19,673 bases of DNA. Source: an uncultured Lachnospiraceae bacterium. Its GTDB lineage: Bacteria > Bacillota > Clostridia > Lachnospirales > Lachnospiraceae. The position numbers were made by a program, and so were the translations under genes. Below the pieces are notes generated by a model. That model made no database searches. It was given only the letters and a program-made list of their open reading frames with translations, and was not told the origin of the DNA. Within the stretch, counting starts at the first letter, position 1, and every line of letters begins with the position of its first letter. The DNA lies in contig CAJTVK010000080.1 in NCBI GenBank assembly GCA_910579645.1, forward strand, positions 1 through 19,673. The letters run 5' to 3'. Shown here piece by piece: positions 1 through 7,227 of this stretch.

Positions 1-306
1 AATCAGAAATGGCTTGATGAACAGATAAACTATCTGAAACGGAAAGAATACAGCATAACCTGCTATGCTGTGAGGGCAGAACTTGGTCTGCGCAATTCCA
101 GCAATCCTGTGGAAAAAGAAAATGACATGCTGGTGGCACAGCGCCAGAAACATAATGGCATGTCGTGGTCAAAGAATGGGAGCAGTGCCCTTGCTGCTAT
201 TGAAATGGTCTATCAGAATAAATATGAGGATATCTGGTTCCAACATGGGCAGATTTCTTTTGTAATGCCCAAAAAAGAAACGGATTCATTGGATCTGTGC
301 GCCTAA
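1..306 (+). CDS. Probable transposase, C-terminal part (cut by window edge)
   Basis: The reading frame is open from base 1 and ends at a TAA at 304-306, so the 5' part of the gene lies outside the window. About 101 codons are visible. The stretch RQKHNGMSWSKNGSSALA, preceded by a basic/acidic N-P-V-E-K-E segment, resembles the C-terminal end of DDE-type transposases, where a conserved Arg/Lys-Gln-rich segment is followed by a G-M-x-W-S motif. I cannot assign the IS family. It is the only credible plus-strand gene, opposite to all its neighbours, which suits an inserted element. No terminal inverted repeat could be confirmed because the other end is not in view. It could also be another phage- or integrase-related protein. 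Confidence 0.55.
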   Translation, partial: NQKWLDEQINYLKRKEYSITCYAVRAELGLRNSSNPVEKENDMLVAQRQKHNGMSWSKNGSSALAAIEMVYQNKYEDIWFQHGQISFVMPKKETDSLDLCA

Positions 307-353
307 TTTTGTGGTATAGTTATAAAATCTAACCGCACAGGTAGAAAAAATTT

Positions 354-443
354 GGAAGGTAAAGGGAAAGGAGGAGGACTATATTCCAATGTTGCGACAT
401 CGCAACACCTTTCAGAGTTCCTCTTCCCTTCCCTCTTCCTTCC
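354..443. repeat. 90-bp imperfect palindrome with perfect 8-bp core
   Basis: The core is TGTTGCGA, a CA spacer, then TCGCAACA (390-407), a perfect inverted repeat. The arms extend outward: 354-397 aligned with the reverse complement of 400-443 has equal length (44 nt) and about two thirds identity. The outer 20 nt (G/A-rich on the left, C/T-rich on the right) and the core match best. It could extrude as a cruciform or fold as a long hairpin in RNA. Its position just after the transposase gene suggests a mobile-element end or a recombination site, but this is inference. Confidence 0.5.
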
Positions 444-641
444 TGCCCCTCTCCATCACCTGAAATGCCCTGTTTTCAAGCATTCGGAGGGGATAGGGAG
501 AGATAAGGGAAAAGAGGAGGCTTGCTTCTATGGGATTTTTATAGATGATTTCCTGTTAGAAATTTTCTCTTTTTTAATAAAGGAAATAAGTGGAACGATT
601 AGGGGAAAGGGAAGAGATTGGAAGGATGAGGGAAAGGAAGA

Positions 642-690
642 GGGCCTTGTAAGAACGAATCCTACAAGGTCCTGAATTTTACTTTTTTTT
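642..690 (+). terminator. Possible intrinsic terminator downstream of the transposase
   Basis: GGGCCTTGTA (642-651) pairs with TACAAGGTCC (663-672) over 10 bp, with one G-U wobble and an 11-nt loop. A T-rich stretch follows (677-690, eight consecutive T at its end). The T tract begins a few bases after the stem, so efficiency is uncertain. The orientation fits transcripts coming from the transposase side. No A tract precedes it, so it would not serve ppdK on the minus strand. Confidence 0.45.
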
Positions 691-710
691 CTTATTGCTT
701 CTGCCGCTCT

Positions 711-752
711 CAGCAAAAATTATAATCTGCCAACAGCAAAAATGTGGTCTGC
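711..752. repeat. Short direct repeat downstream of ppdK
   Basis: Two near-identical units, 711-730 and 734-752, share CAGCAAAAAT followed 4-5 nt later by TCTGC. They lie 15-57 bp past the ppdK stop codon. No strong terminator for ppdK was found nearby; only weak stems are visible. Confidence 0.4.
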
Positions 753-767
753 AAGAATACTTATATT

Positions 768-3395
768 CTATTTTCCTACATTGGCAATCGCCGCCTGCGC
801 CGCCGCCAACCGAGCAATAGGCACCCGATAAGGCGAGCAGGACACATATGTCAATCCAACCTTATGGCAGAATTCCACCGAAGAAGGATCGCCGCCATGT
901 TCCCCGCAGATACCCAACTTAATGTCCGGTCTGGTCTTTCTTCCCTTCTCAGCCGCCATCTGCACCAGCTGTCCCACACCGCTCTGATCCAACCGTGCAA
1001 ACGGATCGGATTCATAAATCTTATTCTTATAATATTCATCCAGGAACTTCCCTGCATCATCCCTTGAGAAGCCAAAGGTCATCTGTGTCAGGTCATTGGT
1101 TCCGAAGGAGAAGAACTCCGCTTCCTCTGCAATCTCATCCGCCAGCAGAGCAGCTCTCGGAATCTCTATCATAGTGCCCACATGATACTTAATATCGGAA
1201 TTCTTTTCCGCCTTTACTTTCTCGGCGGTCTCCACTACCACATCCTTCACAAATTTCAGTTCTTTTTTCTCACCTACCAAAGGAATCATAATCTCCGGCA
1301 CAATATCATAGCCCTTTTCCGCATTTACTTCTATGGCCGCTTCCATCACTGCCCTTGTCTGCATACGGGCAATTTCCGGATAAGTTACGGCCAGACGGCA
1401 TCCGCGGTGTCCCATCATCGGGTTGAACTCATGGAGGGAATCGCAGATTTCCTGCACTTCCTCTGCCGTCATCATCATTTTCACGGCTAAATCATCAATA
1501 TCATCCTGTTCGGTAGGCACAAATTCGTGCAACGGGGGATCCAGGAAACGGATGGTGACCGGCCTGCCCTCCATTGCCTCGTATAATCCCTTGAAGTCGC
1601 CTTTCTGATAAGGTATCAGGTCATTCAAAGCTTTTTCTCTCTCCTGAACCGTCCTTGCCAAAATCATCTGACGGATTTTGGGTATTCTGTCGGGTTCAAA
1701 GAACATGTGCTCCGTACGGCAGAGTCCGATGCCCTCGGCACCGTATTTTACGGCATTTGCCGCATCCGCAGGGGTGTCCGCATTGGTGCGTACCTGAAGT
1801 TTGCGGAAGGAATCCGCCCATTCCATAATTCTTTCAAAATTGCCGCTGATGGAAGCTTCTTTTGTCTTAATGTCCCCGTCATATATCTTTCCGGTGGAAC
1901 CGTCCAAAGAAATGTAATCTCCTTCATGATATACATGTCCGCCCAGCTGGAATACTTTGTCTTCCTCGTTGATGGAGATATCGCCGCATCCCGATACGCA
2001 GCAGGTTCCCATGCCGCGGGCAACGACTGCCGCATGGCTGGTCATGCCGCCCCTGACGGTCAGAATGCCTTCTGCCGCATGCATGCCTTCGATATCTTCC
2101 GGTGAGGTTTCCAGACGGACTAAGATTACCCTTTCGCCAGACTCATGAGCCTGCTTTGCTTCTTCTGCCGAAAAATAAACTTTCCCTGCTGCCGCGCCGG
2201 GTGATGCGGGAAGAGCCTGTCCGATGACTTCCCCTGCTTTCAGTGCCTCTGCGTCGAATGTAGGATGCAGCAGCTGATCCAAGGATTTTGCCTCAATGCG
2301 TGTCACTGCCTCTTCCGGCGTGATTTTTCCTTCGTCTACCAAGTCACAGGCTATCTGAAGGGCAGCCTGCGCCGTCCTCTTGCCGTTTCTTGTCTGCAGG
2401 AAGAAAAGCTTGCCGTCCTCAATGGTAAATTCCATATCCTGCATATCCCGGTAATGATCTTCCAGCTTATTGGCTATTTCAATGAATTTTGCATAGCATT
2501 CCGGCAGGTCCTCTTCCAGCTTGGTGATTGGCTGCGGCGTACGGATGCCTGCAACGACGTCCTCACCCTGTGCATTGATGAGATATTCTCCGTATATTCC
2601 CTTTGCGCCGGTAGAAGGGTTCCTTGTAAATGCCACGCCGGTACCGGAAGTATTTCCCATATTTCCGAATACCATTGCCTGTACATTGACTGCCGTTCCC
2701 CAATCGCCGGGGATATCATTCATACGGCGGTATACGATGGCTCTGTCATTGTCCCAAGAACGGAATACCGCTTTCACGGCCTCCATCAGCTGCTCCTTCG
2801 GCTCCTGCGGGAAATCCGTTCCCAATTTATCTTTATAGACCTGCTTAAATTTCTCAATCACTTCTTTCAGATCTTCTGCCGTCAGGTCCGTGTCAAACTT
2901 TACGCCCTTACTTTCTTTTATTTCATCCAAAATTCTTTCGAAATATGATTTCGGAATTTCCATTACCACATCTGAAAACATCTGGATAAACCTGCGGTAG
3001 GAGTCATAGGCAAATCTGGGATTTCCTGTCTTCTTTGCAAATCCCTCCACAGCCACATCGGTCAGCCCCAAGTTAAGAATGGTATCCATCATTCCCGGCA
3101 TGGAAGCCCTTGCGCCGGAACGCACCGAAACCAAAAGAGGATTCTCCGTATCGCCGAACTTCTTGCCCTGCTTCTTCTCCAAGCCTTCCAATGCTTCAAA
3201 AATCTGTCCTTTGATTTCATCGGAAATCATTTTTCCCTGACTGTAATAATCCGTACAGGCTTCGGTGGTTACCGTGAATCCTTGTGGTATCGGAAGCCCC
3301 AGATTGGTCATTTCTGCCAGATTCGCCCCTTTACCACCCAAAAGGTTCCTCATGTCTGCATTGCCTTCTTCAAATAAATATACCCATTTTGCCAT
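768..3395 (-). CDS. ppdK: Pyruvate, phosphate dikinase
   Basis: Interconverts pyruvate, ATP and phosphate with phosphoenolpyruvate, AMP and pyrophosphate in the cytoplasm. In anaerobic clostridia it often runs glycolytically or links PEP and pyruvate pools. The 875-residue length is that of the bacterial enzyme. The N-terminal nucleotide-binding domain starts with the GGKGANLAEM motif. The swivelling phosphohistidine domain carries GGMTSHAAVVARG with the phosphorylated His at residue 454. The C-terminal PEP/pyruvate barrel carries GICGEHGGDP with the catalytic Cys at residue 830. The ATG is preceded by AAGGAGAGG at good spacing. An extended -10 promoter lies about 45 bp upstream, so it can be transcribed apart from the gene before it. 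No PPDK regulatory kinase is in the window. The call is essentially certain. Confidence 0.98.
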   Translation of the reverse strand: MAKWVYLFEEGNADMRNLLGGKGANLAEMTNLGLPIPQGFTVTTEACTDYYSQGKMISDEIKGQIFEALEGLEKKQGKKFGDTENPLLVSVRSGARASMPGMMDTILNLGLTDVAVEGFAKKTGNPRFAYDSYRRFIQMFSDVVMEIPKSYFERILDEIKESKGVKFDTDLTAEDLKEVIEKFKQVYKDKLGTDFPQEPKEQLMEAVKAVFRSWDNDRAIVYRRMNDIPGDWGTAVNVQAMVFGNMGNTSGTGVAFTRNPSTGAKGIYGEYLINAQGEDVVAGIRTPQPITKLEEDLPECYAKFIEIANKLEDHYRDMQDMEFTIEDGKLFFLQTRNGKRTAQAALQIACDLVDEGKITPEEAVTRIEAKSLDQLLHPTFDAEALKAGEVIGQALPASPGAAAGKVYFSAEEAKQAHESGERVILVRLETSPEDIEGMHAAEGILTVRGGMTSHAAVVARGMGTCCVSGCGDISINEEDKVFQLGGHVYHEGDYISLDGSTGKIYDGDIKTKEASISGNFERIMEWADSFRKLQVRTNADTPADAANAVKYGAEGIGLCRTEHMFFEPDRIPKIRQMILARTVQEREKALNDLIPYQKGDFKGLYEAMEGRPVTIRFLDPPLHEFVPTEQDDIDDLAVKMMMTAEEVQEICDSLHEFNPMMGHRGCRLAVTYPEIARMQTRAVMEAAIEVNAEKGYDIVPEIMIPLVGEKKELKFVKDVVVETAEKVKAEKNSDIKYHVGTMIEIPRAALLADEIAEEAEFFSFGTNDLTQMTFGFSRDDAGKFLDEYYKNKIYESDPFARLDQSGVGQLVQMAAEKGRKTRPDIKLGICGEHGGDPSSVEFCHKVGLTYVSCSPYRVPIARLAAAQAAIANVGK

Positions 3396-3438
3396 GCTTT
3401 TCCCTCTCCTTAAATAAGAATTACTAACATTTTACAAT

Positions 3439-3447
3439 ATTATAACA
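3439..3447 (-). promoter_or_regulatory. Extended -10 promoter of ppdK
   Basis: The minus strand reads TGTTATAAT, a perfect -10 hexamer with the TGn extension. No good -35 is present at 16-18 bp, which is usual for extended -10 promoters. It implies a leader of roughly 35 nt before the ppdK ATG and overlaps the space just past the upstream gene's stop. Confidence 0.6.
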
Positions 3448-3452
3448 CACTT

Positions 3453-4634
3453 TTACGCCGTATACCACTCACTTAATAATTCTATTTCCCCCCCTTCCAC
3501 GGGCACACGGTAAAAGTAATCATTATTTCCTGTTTTTTCATCTGTTTCGGCAATGGCTTCATAATACAGATAACCGTCCCCCGGGATAAAATACAGAATG
3601 CCCCAATACTCCCCTTCCTTCATATGGGCAATTGTCCTCATTTCCCCGTCCTCCAAGGATATTTCCACGATTTCTCCCGCCATTGCGGTATATAGCTTTC
3701 CGTTCTGCATGATAAAAGAATAATTGGCGAAGCCGGTAAAGTCCGCCGGCAGTTCTCCCTGCTTTTCCCCTGTGCTTCCGTCCAGAATTTCCATTCGGTA
3801 CAGAAACGTCCGGTAATCATATCCCTCCGGTTTATGGGTCAATGTAAAGCAATATAGTTTTCCTTCCGCATAAACTGCATTTTCTATATAGCCCTCTTCA
3901 TCCACTGCCGCAAACGAGGCCAATGCCTGGTCCGTATCCTTTTCCACATGGATACGTCCCAGCATATTCTCTTCCTTTGCCCTGTCCGTGCCCCTATAAT
4001 ACAGATAAGTGCCGTCATAGCCCAATATGCTTTCTATGCGGTCAGTGGATATCTTTCCGCGCTGCTTTGTGTTGACATCCACCCATGCATACTTCATGCA
4101 GTGGTTCTCATCATACCCATAGCCGTAAAACAGCTTATCGCCTATCAGCTTCTCATATCCTGCCCCCGCCAGAAAAACGTCGTCAGCCAGTACTTCCTCA
4201 TTGCCCCCGTCCATATCGCTCCGCTTTATTTCCGTCAATTCGTCCGTCAGGCTGTCATACGCTTCCTGTATCTTTTCCACATAATAAATCTTTTCATCCC
4301 ATATGGTAAAAACATTGCTTTCCAAGGGAATCTCTTCTCCGTAAAATCCATGCGCGCCGCAATATACTTTTCCGTTATAGGAACATATATTGGTAAAATT
4401 CCTGACAGGGCAGTCGGTTCCCCTTTCCGTCTCCTGCTTCTCCCCCTCCCGGCCTTCGTTTTCCGCTGCCTGACCTGCCGGCCCGCTTTTTTCTTCCTGT
4501 GCCGCAGGGGTTTCCTTCTGCCTCCCCAACTGGTTCATCCCTACCGATATCGCTACCCCGAATGCCAGAAGCAAGGCTGCCGCCGCTATCATGGCTATCC
4601 GGTTCCTGTCAGCCCCTTTTCCGTTTTTGTCCAT
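3453..4634 (-). CDS. Membrane-anchored protein, probable DUF5050-like beta-propeller
   Basis: Function unknown. From the ATG at 4634 (393 aa) there is a short basic N-terminus, one hydrophobic segment (about residues 13-34), then a K/E/Q-rich linker and a large extracytoplasmic domain. That domain contains repeated strand patterns such as KVYCG, KLFYGYG, YLYYRG, KLYCF, KLYTAMAG and YLYYEA. This recurring G-K-x-Y-Y pattern resembles DUF5050/WD-like propeller proteins of Firmicutes that follow a single membrane anchor. I prefer this start to an in-frame ATG 27 nt upstream because AAGGAG precedes it (11-nt spacing), while the upstream ATG has no ribosome binding site. It ends 58 bp before ppdK and begins 63 bp after the epimerase gene, so it is probably last in an operon with the two genes before it. 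Confidence 0.7.
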   Translation of the reverse strand: MDKNGKGADRNRIAMIAAAALLLAFGVAISVGMNQLGRQKETPAAQEEKSGPAGQAAENEGREGEKQETERGTDCPVRNFTNICSYNGKVYCGAHGFYGEEIPLESNVFTIWDEKIYYVEKIQEAYDSLTDELTEIKRSDMDGGNEEVLADDVFLAGAGYEKLIGDKLFYGYGYDENHCMKYAWVDVNTKQRGKISTDRIESILGYDGTYLYYRGTDRAKEENMLGRIHVEKDTDQALASFAAVDEEGYIENAVYAEGKLYCFTLTHKPEGYDYRTFLYRMEILDGSTGEKQGELPADFTGFANYSFIMQNGKLYTAMAGEIVEISLEDGEMRTIAHMKEGEYWGILYFIPGDGYLYYEAIAETDEKTGNNDYFYRVPVEGGEIELLSEWYTA

Positions 4635-4697
4635 TCCTGCCCGTTCTCCTTCCGGCCTCATATATACATGTTCCCGGAACTTTGCCGGTCTTTGCCG

Positions 4698-5579
4698 CTA
4701 CTGCAGCGTCTCAATGACATATTCCGCCGCAAAATGCTTTTTCGGCGGCACTTCGTTTCCCCATTTCCTCTCTTCCAGCGTCCCCTTAAATTCCACATGG
4801 TCACACAGCCCGTACCAAGGCTCTATGCAGACAAAAGGCGCACGAAGGCCCGCCGGTGCCCATACCGCCACTACCGGCGTCTGAAAAGAAACTTTTATGT
4901 ACGGTTTTTTATCCGGCGTCAGCAGCGAGATTTCCTGAACCTGCCGGTCTTCCATTACCATTGCGTCTCTTTCGAATAATTCATCCCGCACGGACAGACA
5001 TCCGTTTTCCAGTTCGTGAACAACATGATGGTCGTCCACCAGTCCGTCCGATCCGATCACTGTACACCGTATGCAGTCCTTATCTCCAAACTTCAGATAA
5101 TAATCCTCCCGCCGGTCTCCGGGAAACAGCGGGCAGTTAAAAGCGGGATGTCCGCCGATGGAAAAGTAAGCAGGTTCTTCCGAAAGATTATCCACTCTCC
5201 AAAGCACTTTCAGCTTCTTTCCGTCCAATCGGTAACCAATCTCCAATTTGAAGTCAAAAGGATACATTTCCTTTGTCTCTTCATTGGCATCCAGCGAAAA
5301 CCAAACCTCCGCAGCCTCATGGGACACCAGCTTAAACTCCATATCCCTGGCAAATCCATGCTTTCTCATCTGATATGTTTCCCCTTGGAAACGGTATTCC
5401 CCTTCTTTCAGCATGCCGATGAACGGAAACAGCACGGGCGATGTCTTCCCCCAATATGCCGGATTCCCGCACCACATATACTCCGTTCCTTTTTCCACGC
5501 TGCGCAGAGATTTTAACTCCGCGCCATGGCTGTCCACCGATGCCGTAATTTCTCCGTTGCTGATTTCACAAATTGCCAT
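4698..5579 (-). CDS. Aldose 1-epimerase family protein (LacX/GalM-like)
   Basis: Predicted to interconvert the anomers of an aldose or a sugar phosphate. The fold is a galactose-mutarotase beta sandwich. At 293 aa it fits the shorter LacX/YeaD-type branch rather than classical GalM (about 340 aa). Candidate active-site residues are His74 in KHGFARD, His144 in GGHPAFNCP and the likely base Glu253 in CIEPWYG. It starts at an ATG with AAGGAG 7 nt upstream. It follows the DUF308 gene after 48 bp, and no terminator is visible between them, so co-transcription is likely. The exact substrate cannot be read from the sequence. Confidence 0.9.
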   Translation of the reverse strand: MAICEISNGEITASVDSHGAELKSLRSVEKGTEYMWCGNPAYWGKTSPVLFPFIGMLKEGEYRFQGETYQMRKHGFARDMEFKLVSHEAAEVWFSLDANEETKEMYPFDFKLEIGYRLDGKKLKVLWRVDNLSEEPAYFSIGGHPAFNCPLFPGDRREDYYLKFGDKDCIRCTVIGSDGLVDDHHVVHELENGCLSVRDELFERDAMVMEDRQVQEISLLTPDKKPYIKVSFQTPVVAVWAPAGLRAPFVCIEPWYGLCDHVEFKGTLEERKWGNEVPPKKHFAAEYVIETLQ

Positions 5580-5627
5580 ACCTCTTCTCCTTCTGTCTCA
5601 GTTTTCCCTTCCGGACAATGAGCCGTT

Positions 5628-6227
5628 TTACTTTTTATCGGGCACCTCTACCGCTTCCACCTCCAAGGCTTCCATAGTTTCTGCCACGGCCCTGACGGTT
5701 TTTGATACACGGGATATAATCCATATATCGGAAATACCGTCATATATGAGCATTATCCCGATCAGCACAATCATCGTGCTCACTGCCTCAAACGGATTAT
5801 ATATTAGCAATGCGCCAAAACCTATCGTCACGATACCGAGCAGCAGCGCCACCCACCACTTATCATATTTCTCCTTGTACAGTTCCGCCGCCTGCAGCAC
5901 ATTATGCCCCCCGTGCACCGCAATGATTGCCCCGATTACCACCGGAATAATCCGTATCAGCACACCCGGGTCAAAGATAATCCACCCGCCCAGCACCAAC
6001 AGCACGATTCCTGCCACCATATTAATCTGGGACAGCAGCGACCCGTCCCTTCTGACAAAAAAAGTAATCAGGTTTGCCGCGCCTGTCAGAGCCAGCACGC
6101 ATCCGAACCCGATACACACCAGCTTAGAAGAAATATCCGGCCATGCCACAAGGGTAATCCCGAACAGCACGCACAGAACGGCCGATATCAGATAATTGGC
6201 TTTCAGAGTTTTAAAAAAACGATACAT
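5628..6227 (-). CDS. DUF308/HdeD-like multi-pass membrane protein
   Basis: A 199-aa integral membrane protein with about six hydrophobic segments arranged as two similar halves. The Gly-rich helices (SAVLCVLFGITLVAWP, then VAGIVLLVLGGWIIFDP, then GIVTIGFGALLIYNPFEA) match the repeated pattern of the DUF308/HdeD family. Each hydrophobic segment ending in W/F/N-P is typical of the family. HdeD is linked to acid resistance in enterobacteria; the role in clostridia is not established. The C-terminus is an acidic tail. The ATG at 6227 is preferred to a GTG three codons upstream because the ribosome binding site AAGGAG overlaps that GTG and sits 8 nt from the ATG. First gene after a clear promoter. 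Confidence 0.85.
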   Translation of the reverse strand: MYRFFKTLKANYLISAVLCVLFGITLVAWPDISSKLVCIGFGCVLALTGAANLITFFVRRDGSLLSQINMVAGIVLLVLGGWIIFDPGVLIRIIPVVIGAIIAVHGGHNVLQAAELYKEKYDKWWVALLLGIVTIGFGALLIYNPFEAVSTMIVLIGIMLIYDGISDIWIISRVSKTVRAVAETMEALEVEAVEVPDKK

Positions 6228-6263
6228 TCCGCTCACTCCTTACTAATATAAAAACTTAAGCCA

Positions 6264-6291
6264 ATTATACCATAAAACGGAAAGTTTTCAA
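6264..6291 (-). promoter_or_regulatory. Sigma-A-type promoter of the DUF308 gene
   Basis: On the minus strand, TTGAAA (6286-6291) and TATAAT (6264-6269) are separated by 16 bp, about 35 bp ahead of the start codon. It lies just downstream of the response-regulator terminator, so a new transcription unit starts here, probably covering the DUF308, epimerase and propeller genes. Confidence 0.65.
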
Positions 6292-6364
6292 TATTTATAT
6301 CGTAAACTATGCGGAAATCAGTTTTTGATTCTAAACCTGCGCGGTTGGATATCTGACGATATAG

Positions 6365-6480
6365 AAAAAGGCCGCGCACAAACCGTAAATTTTTCAGCCG
6401 TTGAAACATACCGGCACATAGATGCCGTAATTCCGCACCTGTGGCGTGTCTGAAAAATTTATGCTTCCGTGCGCGTGCCG
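6365..6480 (-). terminator. Long hairpin terminator after the response regulator
   Basis: The inner arms TAAATTTTTCAG (6386-6397) and CTGAAAAATTTA (6450-6461) are a perfect 12-bp inverted repeat. After a 6/7-nt internal loop the stem continues with CGCGCAC against its complement (about 7 bp). On the minus strand the structure ends in CTTTTTC (6364-6370), as expected for an intrinsic terminator. The 52 nt between the arms contain a second, imperfect hairpin (about 6414-6444). The whole element is far larger than a normal terminator. A further TGCGCGG/CCGCGCA pairing downstream (about 6339-6379) offers an alternative fold. Confidence 0.7.
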
Positions 6481-6490
6481 CGTCCTTCCC

Positions 6491-7177
6491 CTACCCTACC
6501 TTATATCCGGTTCCCCACACTACTTTCAGGTAATGCGGCTCCTTAGGGTTTCTTTCGATTTTTTCCCTGATATGCCTGATATGTACCGCAATGGTATTGT
6601 CTGCACCGATTGCCTGCATGTTCCAGATGGACTCATAAATCTGGCCGATGGAAAGCACCTTTCCACGCTCCTTTACCAACAGCCTCAGGATTTTATATTC
6701 AATCGGCGTCAGGCTGACTTCCTTCCCCGCCACCGTTACTTTCCGCAGTATATCGTCAATCACCAATTCATCCACCCGGTATATGCGGTCGATGTTCTCC
6801 CGCATATTGGCCAGCTGCGTATAACGCCTGAACTGAGAATTGATTCTGGCCATAAATTCCAGCGGATGATAGGGATTGATGACATAATCATCCGCCCCTG
6901 CATTGAGCGCCGCTATTTTCATCTGCTCGGAATCATTTGCCGACAGCACGATAATCGGCATTTTATCCGCTTTCCGTATTTCTTTTAAATGTTCCACCCC
7001 ATCGTTTTTCGGGAAGTCTATATCCATGACCACCAGATGGATATCCTTTTCCCTGACCCTTGCCACTACATCCTTCAGTTCCTTTGCCACCAGAACCTGA
7101 TACCCGCCCTGTGCCAGGAAAATTTTCAGCACTTCCATATTGGTTTCGTTCTGGTTATAAATCAGCACATTTTTCAT
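6491..7177 (-). CDS. OmpR/PhoB-type response regulator with degenerate receiver
   Basis: A 228-aa DNA-binding regulator. Residues 1-120 form a CheY-like receiver, and residues about 133-228 a winged-helix trans_reg_C domain (SLTPIEYKILRLL, HIRHIREKIE, VWGTGYKV). The phospho-acceptor position is kept (Asp52, followed by P56) and Ser79 occupies the Thr/Ser switch position. However, the Mg-binding acidic pair near the N-terminus is replaced (VLIYNQNE), and the invariant Lys of the K-P motif is Asn101 (INPY). This marks an atypical receiver that may not be regulated by ordinary phosphorylation. No histidine kinase is in the window. It begins 50 bp after the probable anti-sigma gene with AGGAGG at 8 nt, so it is probably co-transcribed with the sigma/anti-sigma pair. 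The family call is certain; the signalling mode is inferred. Confidence 0.93.
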   Translation of the reverse strand: MKNVLIYNQNETNMEVLKIFLAQGGYQVLVAKELKDVVARVREKDIHLVVMDIDFPKNDGVEHLKEIRKADKMPIIVLSANDSEQMKIAALNAGADDYVINPYHPLEFMARINSQFRRYTQLANMRENIDRIYRVDELVIDDILRKVTVAGKEVSLTPIEYKILRLLVKERGKVLSIGQIYESIWNMQAIGADNTIAVHIRHIREKIERNPKEPHYLKVVWGTGYKVG

Positions 7178-7227
7178 TTTGGTTTCCTCCTCTCAAAAAA
7201 CCTCCCGGCCCTTCTGCCGTCATCTCC

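Larger units (their letters stand above)
307..767. other. Intergenic region with purine-rich blocks, no gene
   Basis: No convincing gene lies here. The region has marked strand asymmetry: G/A-rich blocks at about 354-378, 486-520 and 600-644, and a C/T-rich block at about 419-455. A perfect small palindrome (390-407), a plus-strand terminator-like hairpin (642-672) and a short direct repeat (711-752) are listed separately. Open frames crossing it on both strands are low-complexity and lack ribosome binding sites. The region lies between the transposase end and the 3' end of ppdK, and may include the terminal part of a mobile element. Confidence 0.6.

Noticed and set aside
352..675. Plus-strand open frame of 107 codons in the intergenic region
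   Set aside because: It has a non-ATG start, low-complexity purine-driven composition and runs through two hairpins; it resembles no protein family.
528..716. Minus-strand open frame of 62 codons downstream of ppdK
   Set aside because: No ribosome binding site, low-complexity Ser/Pro/Phe composition, and it crosses a terminator-like hairpin.
3948..4979. 343-codon plus-strand frame opposite the propeller and epimerase genes
   Set aside because: It spans two well-supported minus-strand genes and is Pro/Arg/Cys/His-rich, as expected of an antisense shadow.
7178..7227. Terminator between the anti-sigma and response-regulator genes
   Set aside because: A short CGGC/GCCG stem is followed by six T after an AGG gap, but it is only 4 bp and too weak; I treat the genes as one operon.
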